From contig NZ_CABVLM010000023.1 of assembly GCF_902498845.1 (NCBI RefSeq), forward strand, positions 1-36,519: DNA of 36,519 bases. The letters run 5' to 3'. The notes under the pieces were generated by a model. It was not told where the DNA came from. It searched no databases and saw nothing but the letters and a program-made list of their open reading frames with translations. Every line of letters begins with the position of its first letter. Position 1 is the first letter of the stretch. The stretch is from Pseudoalteromonas rhizosphaerae (lineage in GTDB: Bacteria > Pseudomonadota > Gammaproteobacteria > Enterobacterales > Alteromonadaceae). The position numbers and the translations under genes are program-made. This document shows, piece after piece, positions 16,450-25,125 of this stretch.

Positions 16450-16935
16450 GTGTACTTGCGACAACTTCAGTTAACAATGGTGTGTGCCGTAGCGATGCTG
16501 ATACCACCAGCAGCTGTGGCTACGGCTGCTTACCAATGCACGGTTGATGGCGTGGCTACCTTTAGTCAACTACCTTGTGGTGACGATGCTAAAGAAATCA
16601 AAATTCCACCAACTAATGTGACCCAAGCAGCTAATACCCAACAAAGCAAAGATATCATGGAGTCTGTAGATAGTTATGTTGCGATGCAAAAAATTGATCG
16701 TGAAATTGCAGTTTATCAACGAGAAATAAAGCAACTTCAAGATACTCTTGCAGAACAAAAAACCAAAATAAACTATATGACGCAAGACTCTGCAAATAAA
16801 ATGGGAGCAAACTCAATTGCTGATGCGATAGCAAAACGAACAGCACAAGCTGAGCAACGCATTGAGCCGAAAATAAAGCAGTATCAGCAACAAATTGATG
16901 CGTTAAAGGCGTTTAAAACGCAACTAAGCCAATAA
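16450..16935 (+). CDS. DUF4124-domain exported protein
   Basis: This 161-residue protein starts at GTG 16450 (AGGG about 9 nt upstream). It has a signal peptide (residues 1-27, ending near ATAA), followed at once by a DUF4124-like motif: YQCTVDGVATFSQLPCGDDA, with two cysteines that could form a disulfide. The remainder is a long charged helix with coiled-coil heptads (about 75-115) and a second helical segment at the end. DUF4124 proteins are small secreted or periplasmic proteins without a settled function. It is convergent with the kynureninase-like gene with only 2 bp between the stop codons, and no clear terminator is visible. Confidence 0.8.
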   Translation: MYLRQLQLTMVCAVAMLIPPAAVATAAYQCTVDGVATFSQLPCGDDAKEIKIPPTNVTQAANTQQSKDIMESVDSYVAMQKIDREIAVYQREIKQLQDTLAEQKTKINYMTQDSANKMGANSIADAIAKRTAQAEQRIEPKIKQYQQQIDALKAFKTQLSQ

Positions 16936-16937
16936 AT

Positions 16938-18053
16938 TTAGCTTAGGGTTTGTTTAACCACTTTTATTAGCTGTGCTATATCACTACTGTTGTTATAAAT
17001 ATGCGGTGAAACTCGCACCCCATATGCTCGCGCATCGACACTTATGTTCGCCTGAGACAGTGCGCTTAATACCGCCGGCTGTTGCTCGCCAAAATTTAAA
17101 ATAGCTGTACCGCTGCATTTTTCTGGCGTTGTTGGTGACACCAAATATGGCCTAAACTCTGCACTTAATTGTTCAAGTAGCGCCAAGTTGTGCGCTCGCA
17201 CTGTTGCAACACCTAATTTAGCAAAGTAACCAATGCTATGCCCGGCGAGTACAAATGGCGCAATCGATGGAGTGCCGCCCCAAAAACGCAATGCGCTATC
17301 ATGATAAGCAAAGTGATGAATATCAAACTCAAATGGATTTTGATGTGAAAACCACCCTACATCTTGTGGTTCGCACACATTTAATTGCGCTTGGCTTACC
17401 CATAAATACGCCGCACCTGGACCTGAGCATAACCACTTAACGCTGGAACCAATCATAAAATCAGCATCAACTTGGCTTAAATCTAGAGGTAATACACCAG
17501 CTGACTGCGCCACATCAACAAGACTCAAACAGCCTGCGTGCTTACACAGTTGCGTAATTTCAGCTACGGGCGCTTGCTGGCCAGTATTTGAATAAGCGTG
17601 ACTGATAAATACTAAATCAATATCTGCTTGAATATATTGTTGCCATTGCACGCTATCAGTTAAATCTACGTGTTCAGGAATAAACTTTATTTCAGCGCTA
17701 CTAGCCAGCGCTTTTTGCATTGCAAACCCCATGCTAGGAAAGTCACTTTGCGCCATCAACACCTTACAATTAGCTTGCTGTAAGCGAGGATGCGACATAA
17801 CTAACTTTGTTAAAGCGCTCGATAAATTTACTTGTGGGCAAAATTGCCTGCTCGGTGAATTAAACAATGTACTGAGCGCCTGAGTAAAGCGCTCAATGGC
17901 TGGCAGCCACTGTTGCCATGGCTCTTTATTACTCGCTTGCCAAGGAGCAAAAAAATGCTGGTTAAAATCATCTTGGCTGCTTTTCAGTGCACGGCCAACA
18001 GAGTGATTTAGCAAGTAACAGCCTGCCGCAAGATTAAAGTCATCTTTGTACAT
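16938..18053 (-). CDS. Class V aminotransferase-fold PLP enzyme, kynureninase-like
   Basis: This is a 371-residue fold-type I PLP enzyme. The Schiff-base lysine is most likely Lys206 in SSVKWLCSGPGAAYLWV, which resembles the kynureninase motif with GPG after the lysine. The PLP-binding aspartate lies in LVDVAQSAGVLPLDL (about 170), and the small-domain residues RVSPHIYNN near the C-terminus also fit kynureninases and isopenicillin-epimerase-type members. The gene starts 1 bp after the stop of the upstream DUF1864 gene, so they are co-transcribed and probably coupled. A tryptophan-ring-cleavage partner upstream and an Lrp-type regulator opposite make a role in kynurenine or an indole-derived compound plausible; the exact substrate is unknown. 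It is shorter than typical kynureninases (about 410-420 residues). Confidence 0.78.
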   Translation of the reverse strand: MYKDDFNLAAGCYLLNHSVGRALKSSQDDFNQHFFAPWQASNKEPWQQWLPAIERFTQALSTLFNSPSRQFCPQVNLSSALTKLVMSHPRLQQANCKVLMAQSDFPSMGFAMQKALASSAEIKFIPEHVDLTDSVQWQQYIQADIDLVFISHAYSNTGQQAPVAEITQLCKHAGCLSLVDVAQSAGVLPLDLSQVDADFMIGSSVKWLCSGPGAAYLWVSQAQLNVCEPQDVGWFSHQNPFEFDIHHFAYHDSALRFWGGTPSIAPFVLAGHSIGYFAKLGVATVRAHNLALLEQLSAEFRPYLVSPTTPEKCSGTAILNFGEQQPAVLSALSQANISVDARAYGVRVSPHIYNNSSDIAQLIKVVKQTLS

Positions 18054-18054
18054 A

Positions 18055-19227
18055 TTAATTACTCACCCATTGCTTTAATTGTGCTAAATCATCATAACGA
18101 GTTCTTATATCATCACGCTTTGCTGCTGCTCGACGATCTCTTAATTGTTCAAGAGAATCCAATAACACATGCAATGGCGGACCGCTGGCAGTTACTTTAT
18201 TCATATGTTGCTGTTGCATGTGTTGAGCTGGCTGAGCTATAAACTTACTAACCAGTTGATTATGATGACCTATTGCAGTATCGCCATGCAGCTTACATAC
18301 TTGTATAAACAACTTGGCATTGGTTTTAAACCACGAGCTATGGCGGGTATCTCCTGCCGCTAAAAAGTCATCCATTATGCTTGGCATACGCATAGACTCT
18401 CGCAGAATTTGCTGATCTTCAGGCATCATATATAAAAATTTATCCACCAGCATTTGTGAATAACTCGGTTCGTTGGCAAAGCATAAACCTAACAGCATAT
18501 CTATAACGTTAATTCCGGCAAAATCTCCCGCATTGGCTCCACGGTAAACCTCTTTGCCAACCCGATACGGCTTATAGTAAGGACGTACACAGAAAAAGAA
18601 TCGCTCGGTGTCTAACTGATTATATAAAGCCGTATTCGATTCAATCACATCGACCAACGCCTGCTTGGCAACTTTAAGTAAATCACCGCATAGCGGATGC
18701 GAAATACCTAATGGCTGAATTTTTAATAATGCATCAGCTGCTCGCTTATAGGCTAAAATCCCTTTGGTATTGTAATCAATGAATAATTTTTCATCTGGCA
18801 GATCCGTAAAGCGCTTATAAAGGCCATTAATAGCCTTATTATGGGTGGTTAAATGAGCCGTCGCAAAGCGCGGAGTAACCCCTATTGATGCACCAATATG
18901 CATAGCTAGTGCCGAGGCCTCGACTAAAGGCGAGGTTGTTTCGCGCGATGGTTCAGTGATCTCATGGCGTCGACAAGCCGCCATAAATAATCCTACATTG
19001 CCAAGTAAATCAAACGCACGATCAAACCCTTCGTCAGTATTGCCTTCTGCTAGTAACTTACGAATATGCGCATTACCCTCAGCCTCTAACTGATGCTTAA
19101 ATTGCTCCCCGACAAATTCTACGTTAGCTTTATCTTCTTGTTGCCAATAGATAGCCTCTAGTTGACTATTAATTTCTACAAAGCGGGTTCTGAGCCACTC
19201 ATCAAATGCCTGGGTATTATTACTCAC
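18055..19227 (-). CDS. PrnB-like / DUF1864 family protein (indoleamine 2,3-dioxygenase-like fold)
   Basis: This 390-residue protein matches, by pattern, the DUF1864 family that includes PrnB, the haem protein that rearranges 7-chlorotryptophan in pyrrolnitrin synthesis and shares its fold with indoleamine and tryptophan 2,3-dioxygenases. Supporting blocks are the all-helical composition, FFFCVRPYYKPYRVG, YRGANAGDFAGINVIDMLLGLC and MPSIMDDFLAAGD. A histidine-rich stretch (H314, H321, H322 in KLHGDTAIGHHNQLVSKF) is a candidate for the proximal haem ligand. The start is GTG 19227 with GGAG 8 nt upstream. It is the first gene of the operon with the kynureninase-like enzyme and diverges from an Lrp/AsnC regulator. 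Oxidation of tryptophan or a related indole is inferred; the assignment to DUF1864 is from memory of the family. Confidence 0.7.
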   Translation of the reverse strand: MSNNTQAFDEWLRTRFVEINSQLEAIYWQQEDKANVEFVGEQFKHQLEAEGNAHIRKLLAEGNTDEGFDRAFDLLGNVGLFMAACRRHEITEPSRETTSPLVEASALAMHIGASIGVTPRFATAHLTTHNKAINGLYKRFTDLPDEKLFIDYNTKGILAYKRAADALLKIQPLGISHPLCGDLLKVAKQALVDVIESNTALYNQLDTERFFFCVRPYYKPYRVGKEVYRGANAGDFAGINVIDMLLGLCFANEPSYSQMLVDKFLYMMPEDQQILRESMRMPSIMDDFLAAGDTRHSSWFKTNAKLFIQVCKLHGDTAIGHHNQLVSKFIAQPAQHMQQQHMNKVTASGPPLHVLLDSLEQLRDRRAAAKRDDIRTRYDDLAQLKQWVSN

Positions 19228-19311
19228 AGATATTACTCCACACCAAAGTTTATTGCATTAATGTTAACAGATAACATAGAGCACAAATCAGCAAAACCAC
19301 TAATAAAAATC

Positions 19312-19340
19312 CATACAATTAGTGATATTCACTCTATAAT
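19312..19340 (+). promoter_or_regulatory. Promoter and palindromic operator of the Lrp-type regulator
   Basis: A perfect TATAAT (19335-19340) lies 30 bp before ATG 19371. Directly before it is the 13-bp palindrome AGTGATATTCACT (19321-19333), between the -10 and a weak -35 (near 19312-19317). This placement suits autorepression and joint control of the divergent DUF1864 operon, whose start lies about 95 bp away. Confidence 0.55.
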
Positions 19341-19370
19341 CACTATTAAATGCAATTTATTGTCGTAATT

Positions 19371-19829
19371 ATGAGTTTAGATAAAAAAGATCAACAATTA
19401 CTAACGTTGTTACAAAGCAATGCGCGTACCTCTGTATCAGAACTTGCAACAACTGTAAGCTTATCGGATACCCCTTGCTTAAGGCGTATAAAAAAACTTG
19501 AAGCAAGTAAGGTGATCACTGGCTATCACGCAGCCTTAAACCCACGCGCACTCGGGTTAAAAGTGCTGGTCTATGCGTTTGTGCGGTTGAGCCAGAATTC
19601 CGCCAGTGCGGCAAATATGTTTGAAGAACACGTGGAAAAACTGAATCATGTACTGGAGTGCTCTGTCATATCAGGAAGCTATGATTACTTATTGAAGATT
19701 ATTGCTACCGATTTAGAAAGCTACGAAAGTTTTGTTAAATATAAGCTTGGGAGTATTGATTGTATTGCTAACATTGAGTCTACAGTGGTTTTAAAGCAAA
19801 CATTTAGCAAAAGGCAGCTACCACTTTAA
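19371..19829 (+). CDS. Lrp/AsnC-family transcriptional regulator
   Basis: This is a 152-residue regulator with the standard layout: an N-terminal helix-turn-helix (residues 1-60; SVSELATTVSLSDTPCLRRIKKLE) and a C-terminal RAM effector domain (about 65-145; VYAFVRL, VISGSYDYLLKI). These proteins bind amino acids or their derivatives and usually control a neighbouring divergent operon; KynR is the known Lrp-type regulator of kynurenine genes in Pseudomonas. An ATG at 19350 is in frame but lies only 9 nt after the TATAAT box, so I use the ATG at 19371, which gives the usual MSLDKKDQQLL start. Its likely target is the DUF1864/kynureninase-like operon. Confidence 0.9.
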   Translation: MSLDKKDQQLLTLLQSNARTSVSELATTVSLSDTPCLRRIKKLEASKVITGYHAALNPRALGLKVLVYAFVRLSQNSASAANMFEEHVEKLNHVLECSVISGSYDYLLKIIATDLESYESFVKYKLGSIDCIANIESTVVLKQTFSKRQLPL

Positions 19830-19902
19830 AAAATAATACTATTTAGTGCCGATTCGCTATACTGAAATATCATTATAAAAATAATATTTAACAAGGATGC
19901 AT

Positions 19903-22629
19903 GTGAAGATTTTTCGTTCAACATCCAGTTCTTTTGTTTTTTACATATCGTTTGCTGTTGCTTATTTTGCAACTGGTAAGTTATTAACTAATTTTGCCTT
20001 TCAATCACAAGTCATCCCTATTTGGCTCCCTGCTGGTATTGCCTTAGTTGGCTGTTTTATCTGGTGGTGGCGTTTTATACCGGCATTATTTATTGCCTCT
20101 GTCGCCTTTAATTTAAGTACCGGTGATAACCCGATCACTGATCAGGTTTTAATTGGCAATACGCTAGAACAAGTACTGCTAATCGGCTTAGGCGCCGTGC
20201 TACAAGGCATGATTGGCGCTGCTCTTTTAAAGTACTGGCTAGGCCATCCGCTGTATTTAAAACAACGCCAATCGATTATTTATTTTATTTTTATCGTCGG
20301 TATTGTCGTCAGCCTCATATCGGCCAATATTGGAGTCTATGCTTTAAGTCAATTTAATCCCGCCTACAGCATTGAAAATCACTGGAAAAATGTTACTTAT
20401 TGGTGGTTAGGTGACTCACTCGGTGTGCTGATCGCAACCCCCTTTTTATTGGCCTTACTACAGCCTAAATTTAAACGACACTACGTCACCCCATTGCCAA
20501 CCATCGCAGTCTGCTCGGTATTATTCGTCTCTGTCGCCTTAACCACTAAACTATACAACCAAGAGACATATTCAAATGCGATACAAATTGCCAAGCGTGA
20601 AACATCTATCATTGAAAACAGTTTACTGCGCAATTTAAATCTTAGCCAAATAACCGTACAAAGCCTTGCGAGCCAAATTCAATCAACACCAACTTTAAGT
20701 CAGCAAGAGTTTGATAGCTACAGTGCCCAATTACTGGCTGAGCATTCATTTATTAAAGCATTTTCATGGAATCGCAAAATTCCCCCAGCTCAGGTCAGTG
20801 ATTTTAACAAGCAGCTCGATGAAATTTATAATTCATATAACTTTGATCCGAGTATTAAAGGAGCGCCATTATCAAACGACGATCCATTAGTGATTATTAC
20901 CTATATCGCCCCTTTTTCAGAAAATCAATCCGCTATTGGTTTTAACCTCAATTCTCGTAAAGATCGCCGTGAGACTTTACTCGACCCACGCATCAAAAAT
21001 CGCCCTGTAGGCACTAAAATAATTCAATTAGTGCAAGCACAACAACCTGAGCCCGCTTATTTATTATTTGCTCCGGTGTATCAACAAAATAATGAAGTTG
21101 CCTCAATTAAAGGCTACGCAACAGGTGTATTTTTAGTGGAAAACATACTTGCTCAATCGCTTACGCAAGCACAAAATAAGATGTTTAATATCGCTATTTA
21201 TGAAGCCAATGCTACCAACCCGTTTTATTCAAACGCCGAAAATGTGCCGACCAAAAGCAATAAGCTTACAACCATCACGATTAATTTTGCAGGGCAAACA
21301 TGGCTAGTTGATTTAACGATTAAAGATGAGTTTCTACCGCATCAAACTAATCACATGACACTCTTTTTAATTATTCTACAGGTCATTGTAAGCTCACTTA
21401 TTTTACTGGTATTACTGTTATTTAATCATCAACATATTGCTCTATCGCGCTTAGTAGCGGAACGTACTCGCTCGCTTGTCAGAGCTAAAAAGCAATCTGA
21501 TTTAGCGAATCAAGCTAAAAGCCGGTTTTTAGCCAATATGAGTCATGAAATTCGTACGCCGCTTAATGCAGTGATCGGTTTTTCAACCTTAGCTAAAAGT
21601 GAAGATAGCGCTGAAGTTCTCATCGGTTATCTAAATAAAATTAATTTAGCTTCTAAATCATTGTTAAGTTTAATCAATGATGTACTCGATATCTCTAAAA
21701 TTGAATCACAAAAGCTCACCTTGGAAGTCGCTCCTTTTGATTTAAATGCTCTTATTGCCCGGATTAGCAGTATGTTCGAACAAAGCGCTGAACAAAAAGG
21801 CATTCACTGGAAAGTTGATAACCAATTACCAACTGATATTTGGTTTGAAGGTGATGTTATGCGAATTGAGCAAATTTTATTAAACCTGTGTAGTAACGCC
21901 ATCAAGTTTACCTGCGAAGGTGAAGTAAGTGTCAGCGCATACTGTAAGGAGATTACCGATAAACGTAGGCAAATTACCTTGGCTATTAAGGACTCTGGTA
22001 TCGGCATTGCGCCATCAGAGCAAAGTAAATTATTTGATGCATTCACCCAAGCTGATAATTCCACATCACGCAAGTTTGGTGGCACCGGGCTTGGTTTAAC
22101 AATCGCAAAAGAACTTAGTTTGCTAATGTCTGGAGATATCAGCGTACAAAGCGAGCCAGGTAAAGGCTCCACATTTACCCTGTCTGTCGAGTTAAATACC
22201 TGTGCTGCGCAACAAGTAACGGCAAAGCACACACAACAGCATGTTGATTTAAGCAAACTAAAGATACTGGTTGCAGAAGATAACAGCGTCAATCAATTAG
22301 TAATAAAAGCAATGCTTAGCTCTTTGGGGATCACCCCAACACTGGTTGAAAATGGCGAATTAGCAGTAGAGCAAGTTAAAATAAATGACTTCGATTTAGT
22401 GTTAATGGATTGCCAAATGCCTATTATGGACGGTTACCAAGCCACCGCCTTGATACGTCAAATTAAAAGTACTGAACAATTACCCATCATTGCCTTAACC
22501 GCTGATGTAATGCCTGAGGATAAAGCCAATGCCTTAGCAATTGGTTTTAATCAGCATCTTGCAAAACCCCTCGAACTCGATAAGCTAACCGAGTGCCTAA
22601 TCAATTATGTAGATGTTTATGAGTCTTAA
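19903..22629 (+). CDS. MASE1-CHASE hybrid sensor histidine kinase
   Basis: This is a kinase of about 908 residues. The N-terminus (to about 215) is a multi-TM MASE1-like sensor (FQSQVIPIWLPAGIALVG pattern). A periplasmic CHASE domain follows (about 230-470), then a TM helix (about 486-508). A HisKA domain comes next with the phospho-acceptor histidine (residue 548) in NMSHEIRTPLNAVIGF, then a HATPase domain (NAIKFTCEGEV, DSGIGI, GGTGLGLTI). A C-terminal receiver follows with the acceptor aspartate (836) in LVLMDCQMPIMDG and lysine in LAKPLE. There is no Hpt, so phosphate must pass to a separate Hpt protein. Start: GTG 19903 has AAGGA 5 nt upstream, whereas ATG 19897 would overlap it. The 3' end overlaps the next gene by 17 bp, indicating an operon with the hydrolase and FemAB-like genes. 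Confidence 0.9.
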   Translation: MKIFRSTSSSFVFYISFAVAYFATGKLLTNFAFQSQVIPIWLPAGIALVGCFIWWWRFIPALFIASVAFNLSTGDNPITDQVLIGNTLEQVLLIGLGAVLQGMIGAALLKYWLGHPLYLKQRQSIIYFIFIVGIVVSLISANIGVYALSQFNPAYSIENHWKNVTYWWLGDSLGVLIATPFLLALLQPKFKRHYVTPLPTIAVCSVLFVSVALTTKLYNQETYSNAIQIAKRETSIIENSLLRNLNLSQITVQSLASQIQSTPTLSQQEFDSYSAQLLAEHSFIKAFSWNRKIPPAQVSDFNKQLDEIYNSYNFDPSIKGAPLSNDDPLVIITYIAPFSENQSAIGFNLNSRKDRRETLLDPRIKNRPVGTKIIQLVQAQQPEPAYLLFAPVYQQNNEVASIKGYATGVFLVENILAQSLTQAQNKMFNIAIYEANATNPFYSNAENVPTKSNKLTTITINFAGQTWLVDLTIKDEFLPHQTNHMTLFLIILQVIVSSLILLVLLLFNHQHIALSRLVAERTRSLVRAKKQSDLANQAKSRFLANMSHEIRTPLNAVIGFSTLAKSEDSAEVLIGYLNKINLASKSLLSLINDVLDISKIESQKLTLEVAPFDLNALIARISSMFEQSAEQKGIHWKVDNQLPTDIWFEGDVMRIEQILLNLCSNAIKFTCEGEVSVSAYCKEITDKRRQITLAIKDSGIGIAPSEQSKLFDAFTQADNSTSRKFGGTGLGLTIAKELSLLMSGDISVQSEPGKGSTFTLSVELNTCAAQQVTAKHTQQHVDLSKLKILVAEDNSVNQLVIKAMLSSLGITPTLVENGELAVEQVKINDFDLVLMDCQMPIMDGYQATALIRQIKSTEQLPIIALTADVMPEDKANALAIGFNQHLAKPLELDKLTECLINYVDVYES

Positions 22630-23983
22630 TGGAATATTACTAACTCTCACTTTATTAACAACCTCTAGCCTTGCTATCAGCCAAACCAACTGCGTTACTC
22701 AGTTAACTGATTTAAACTATATTATGAACAGCAAAAAACAGGGCTTATTACGGTTTGAAAAAAGCAATGCTAAGACGGATTTTTCCTATCATAGTGAGCA
22801 AGCATTTAGTGATTATTTAAGCTTTGCATACCAACATATTTTAGCGGCAAACCCGCGCGCATCAATGCCTTGCCCTATTTTAACTGATACCTATCAGCTT
22901 TTAGTTAAACAACAGCAACGCACTAGCCCCCCTAATATTGTTGATCTTATAGCGCCATTTGAGTTACGCCAAAATAACAACCACAAAGCGGTTCTATTAA
23001 TTCATGGGCTTACCGACTCTCCATTTACCTATCATGACTTGGCAAAAATTTACTTTCAACAAGGCTATACCGTACGTACTTTGTTGTTACCAGGCCATGG
23101 CACCGCAGCTAATGCACTAAGTAGTATTAATACCAGACAATTGCAGCAAGCTACAGACTATGCAATTAAACGCACTATAAAAGATTTTGAACAGGTGATT
23201 TTAGTTGGCTACTCTACAGGTGCAGCCCTATTACTTAATTATTTAACTGTCGAGCCCGTTGACCCAAAAATAACTGCACTGATGCTATTTTCGCCCGCCA
23301 CTGAACCACACAATAAAAATGGTTGGCTGGCGAAGTGGATTGACCGTATTCCCTTTGTGAATTGGATAGATAAAGACGCCGATATTGATTTTGCTAAATA
23401 TGAGTCGTTTCCATTTAATGCAGCAACCGCAGCCGATGATGCTATGCGCTCCATCGCGTTACCAGAACTAATCGAGCGTCAATTACCAAACTTAGCTATT
23501 TTTTCAGTGATGAGTGATATAGATACCACCATTGATACCCGTGCATCGCTGCTATTGTTAAGCGCCTTACATGATGTAAAGATACGCCCTGCAAATAGCT
23601 TAGATACTTTGGTTTATTACGGTGATAAAACAACCATTACCAGTGATTTTCCAAAAGACTACAGGGTATTAAATCCACAGTGCAAAAATGCAACCTGTAA
23701 AAACATTCATGGTATTTCTCATATTGCCGTAGTTAACTCACCTGATAACCCTTACTACGGTATTGCTGGCGCTTATCGCAATTGCGGCAGTTACCTCGAT
23801 GATGATACTTTGTATAAGCAATGTAAAACGACCGAAAAACCTAATATTGGCGAGCGTACTGCAGAAAATATTGCAGCATTTCCAACCTTTCAACGTCTGA
23901 CTTACAACCCTTACTTTACTGAACAAGCACTCTATATAAAACAGTTTATAAAGCAGGTTGAAGGCTCGCAGGGCAATAAATAA
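22613..23983 (+). CDS. Exported alpha/beta-hydrolase (lipase/esterase-like)
   Basis: This 456-residue protein has an N-terminal signal peptide (to about residue 25, LAISQT). The alpha/beta-hydrolase core shows the oxyanion motif LLIHGLTDSP, then LLLPGHGTAA, and the nucleophile elbow GYSTG with Ser201. The acid is probably Asp302 or Asp304 and the base probably His370 in HGISHIAVV. Several cysteines around 350-410 (CKNATCKN, NCGS, YKQCK) may form disulfides, consistent with export. The substrate is unknown; serine esterase or lipase activity is inferred. It begins inside the 3' end of the histidine kinase gene (17-bp overlap) and ends at a TAATG overlap with the FemAB-like gene, so the three are translationally linked. 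Confidence 0.85.
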   Translation: MFMSLNGILLTLTLLTTSSLAISQTNCVTQLTDLNYIMNSKKQGLLRFEKSNAKTDFSYHSEQAFSDYLSFAYQHILAANPRASMPCPILTDTYQLLVKQQQRTSPPNIVDLIAPFELRQNNNHKAVLLIHGLTDSPFTYHDLAKIYFQQGYTVRTLLLPGHGTAANALSSINTRQLQQATDYAIKRTIKDFEQVILVGYSTGAALLLNYLTVEPVDPKITALMLFSPATEPHNKNGWLAKWIDRIPFVNWIDKDADIDFAKYESFPFNAATAADDAMRSIALPELIERQLPNLAIFSVMSDIDTTIDTRASLLLLSALHDVKIRPANSLDTLVYYGDKTTITSDFPKDYRVLNPQCKNATCKNIHGISHIAVVNSPDNPYYGIAGAYRNCGSYLDDDTLYKQCKTTEKPNIGERTAENIAAFPTFQRLTYNPYFTEQALYIKQFIKQVEGSQGNK

Positions 23984-25125
23984 TGAGTATATTTAGTCAC
24001 CGCTGGTTAACCAATATCAGTGCAATAGATGCCGCTGTTTGGCAGCAGTTTTTTGCCGATAATCCATTTACTGATCATGCATTTTTATTTGCATTAGAAC
24101 AAAGCCAATGCGTATCAGCCGCGTCTGGTTGGCAACCGCAACATTTAGCCATTTACCAAAATGATACTTTGGTGGCATTAGCACCCGGCTATCTAAAAAG
24201 TCACTCTTATGGCGAATATGTATTTGATTGGGCATGGGCTGAAGCTTACCAGCAACATGGTTTAGAATATTACCCTAAGTGGTTATCTGGCTCACCGTTT
24301 AGCCCTATTGAAGGTCAACGCCTTGCGATTGCACACTCACACCCAGAACAAGTGTATCAGTACATAACAAAGACTTTAACAGCTCAATGTGAGCAACAAG
24401 GTTGGTCTGGCTGGCACATTAACTTTTGCTCGCAACAGCAAGTCTCTCAACTCACACCACATCAAGGTATGCATCGTATTGGCGTGCAGTTTCAATGGCA
24501 AAATCAAAACTACGCTACTTTTGACGATTTTTTAGCGCAGTTAACCGCACGAAAACGTAAAGTATTGAAAAAAGAACGTAATAAAATAACCCAGCAAAAT
24601 ATTAGAATTAAATGGCTGCAAGGTGAACAGATAACTAAAGCTGTGATGAGCCAGTTTTGCGAATTTTACCAACGCACTTATTTAAAACGCTCTGGCCACA
24701 TGGGTTATTTAAATCATGACTTTTTTATTTTATTACACGCCTTAATGGCCGATAAACTGGTGATCATGCATGCCATCCATGAACACGAAGTGGTCGCTGC
24801 AACACTGAGCTTTAAAAATAATGACACACTATACGGGCGCTATTGGGGAGCTATAGCAGAAATTGATTGCCTGCACTTTGAGCTTTGCTATTACCAAGGT
24901 ATTGAATATTGTATTAAATATCAGCTTCAGTGTTTTCACTCAGGTGCGCAGGGCGAGCATAAAATAGCACGAGGTTTTGCACCGGTATTTACTCACTCCG
25001 TACATGCCGTAATGGATGCTACTTTTAGTCCTGCGATAGCAGATTACTTACAACGTGAGCGTCAGCATATGCGCATCTATCATCAGCAATGCACTGAATT
25101 ATTACCTTTTAAGATTGATAACTAA
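23983..25125 (+). CDS. FemAB-like / GNAT-type acyltransferase (PF04339, former DUF482)
   Basis: This is a 380-residue cytosolic protein of the COG3146 type, annotated as peptidoglycan biosynthesis/recognition or GNAT-like. The family blocks are visible: NPFTDHAFLFALEQSQCVSA near the N-terminus, GEYVFDWAWAEAYQQHGLEYYPKW near 88-111, SPFSPIEGQRL, a basic RKRKVLKKERNKI helix, and the C-terminal LYGRYWG and CFHSGAQGEHKIARGF. The real acceptor is unknown, since members may transfer amino-acyl or acyl groups. It is the last gene of the kinase-hydrolase-acyltransferase operon (start overlapping the previous stop by 1 bp). Its stop overlaps the stop of the convergent methyltransferase by 3 bp. Confidence 0.85.
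   Translation: MSIFSHRWLTNISAIDAAVWQQFFADNPFTDHAFLFALEQSQCVSAASGWQPQHLAIYQNDTLVALAPGYLKSHSYGEYVFDWAWAEAYQQHGLEYYPKWLSGSPFSPIEGQRLAIAHSHPEQVYQYITKTLTAQCEQQGWSGWHINFCSQQQVSQLTPHQGMHRIGVQFQWQNQNYATFDDFLAQLTARKRKVLKKERNKITQQNIRIKWLQGEQITKAVMSQFCEFYQRTYLKRSGHMGYLNHDFFILLHALMADKLVIMHAIHEHEVVAATLSFKNNDTLYGRYWGAIAEIDCLHFELCYYQGIEYCIKYQLQCFHSGAQGEHKIARGFAPVFTHSVHAVMDATFSPAIADYLQRERQHMRIYHQQCTELLPFKIDN

Noticed and set aside
21804..22292. Minus-strand frame of 162 codons inside the MASE1-CHASE kinase gene
   Set aside because: It is the mirror of conserved HATPase and receiver coding sequence; no start signals.
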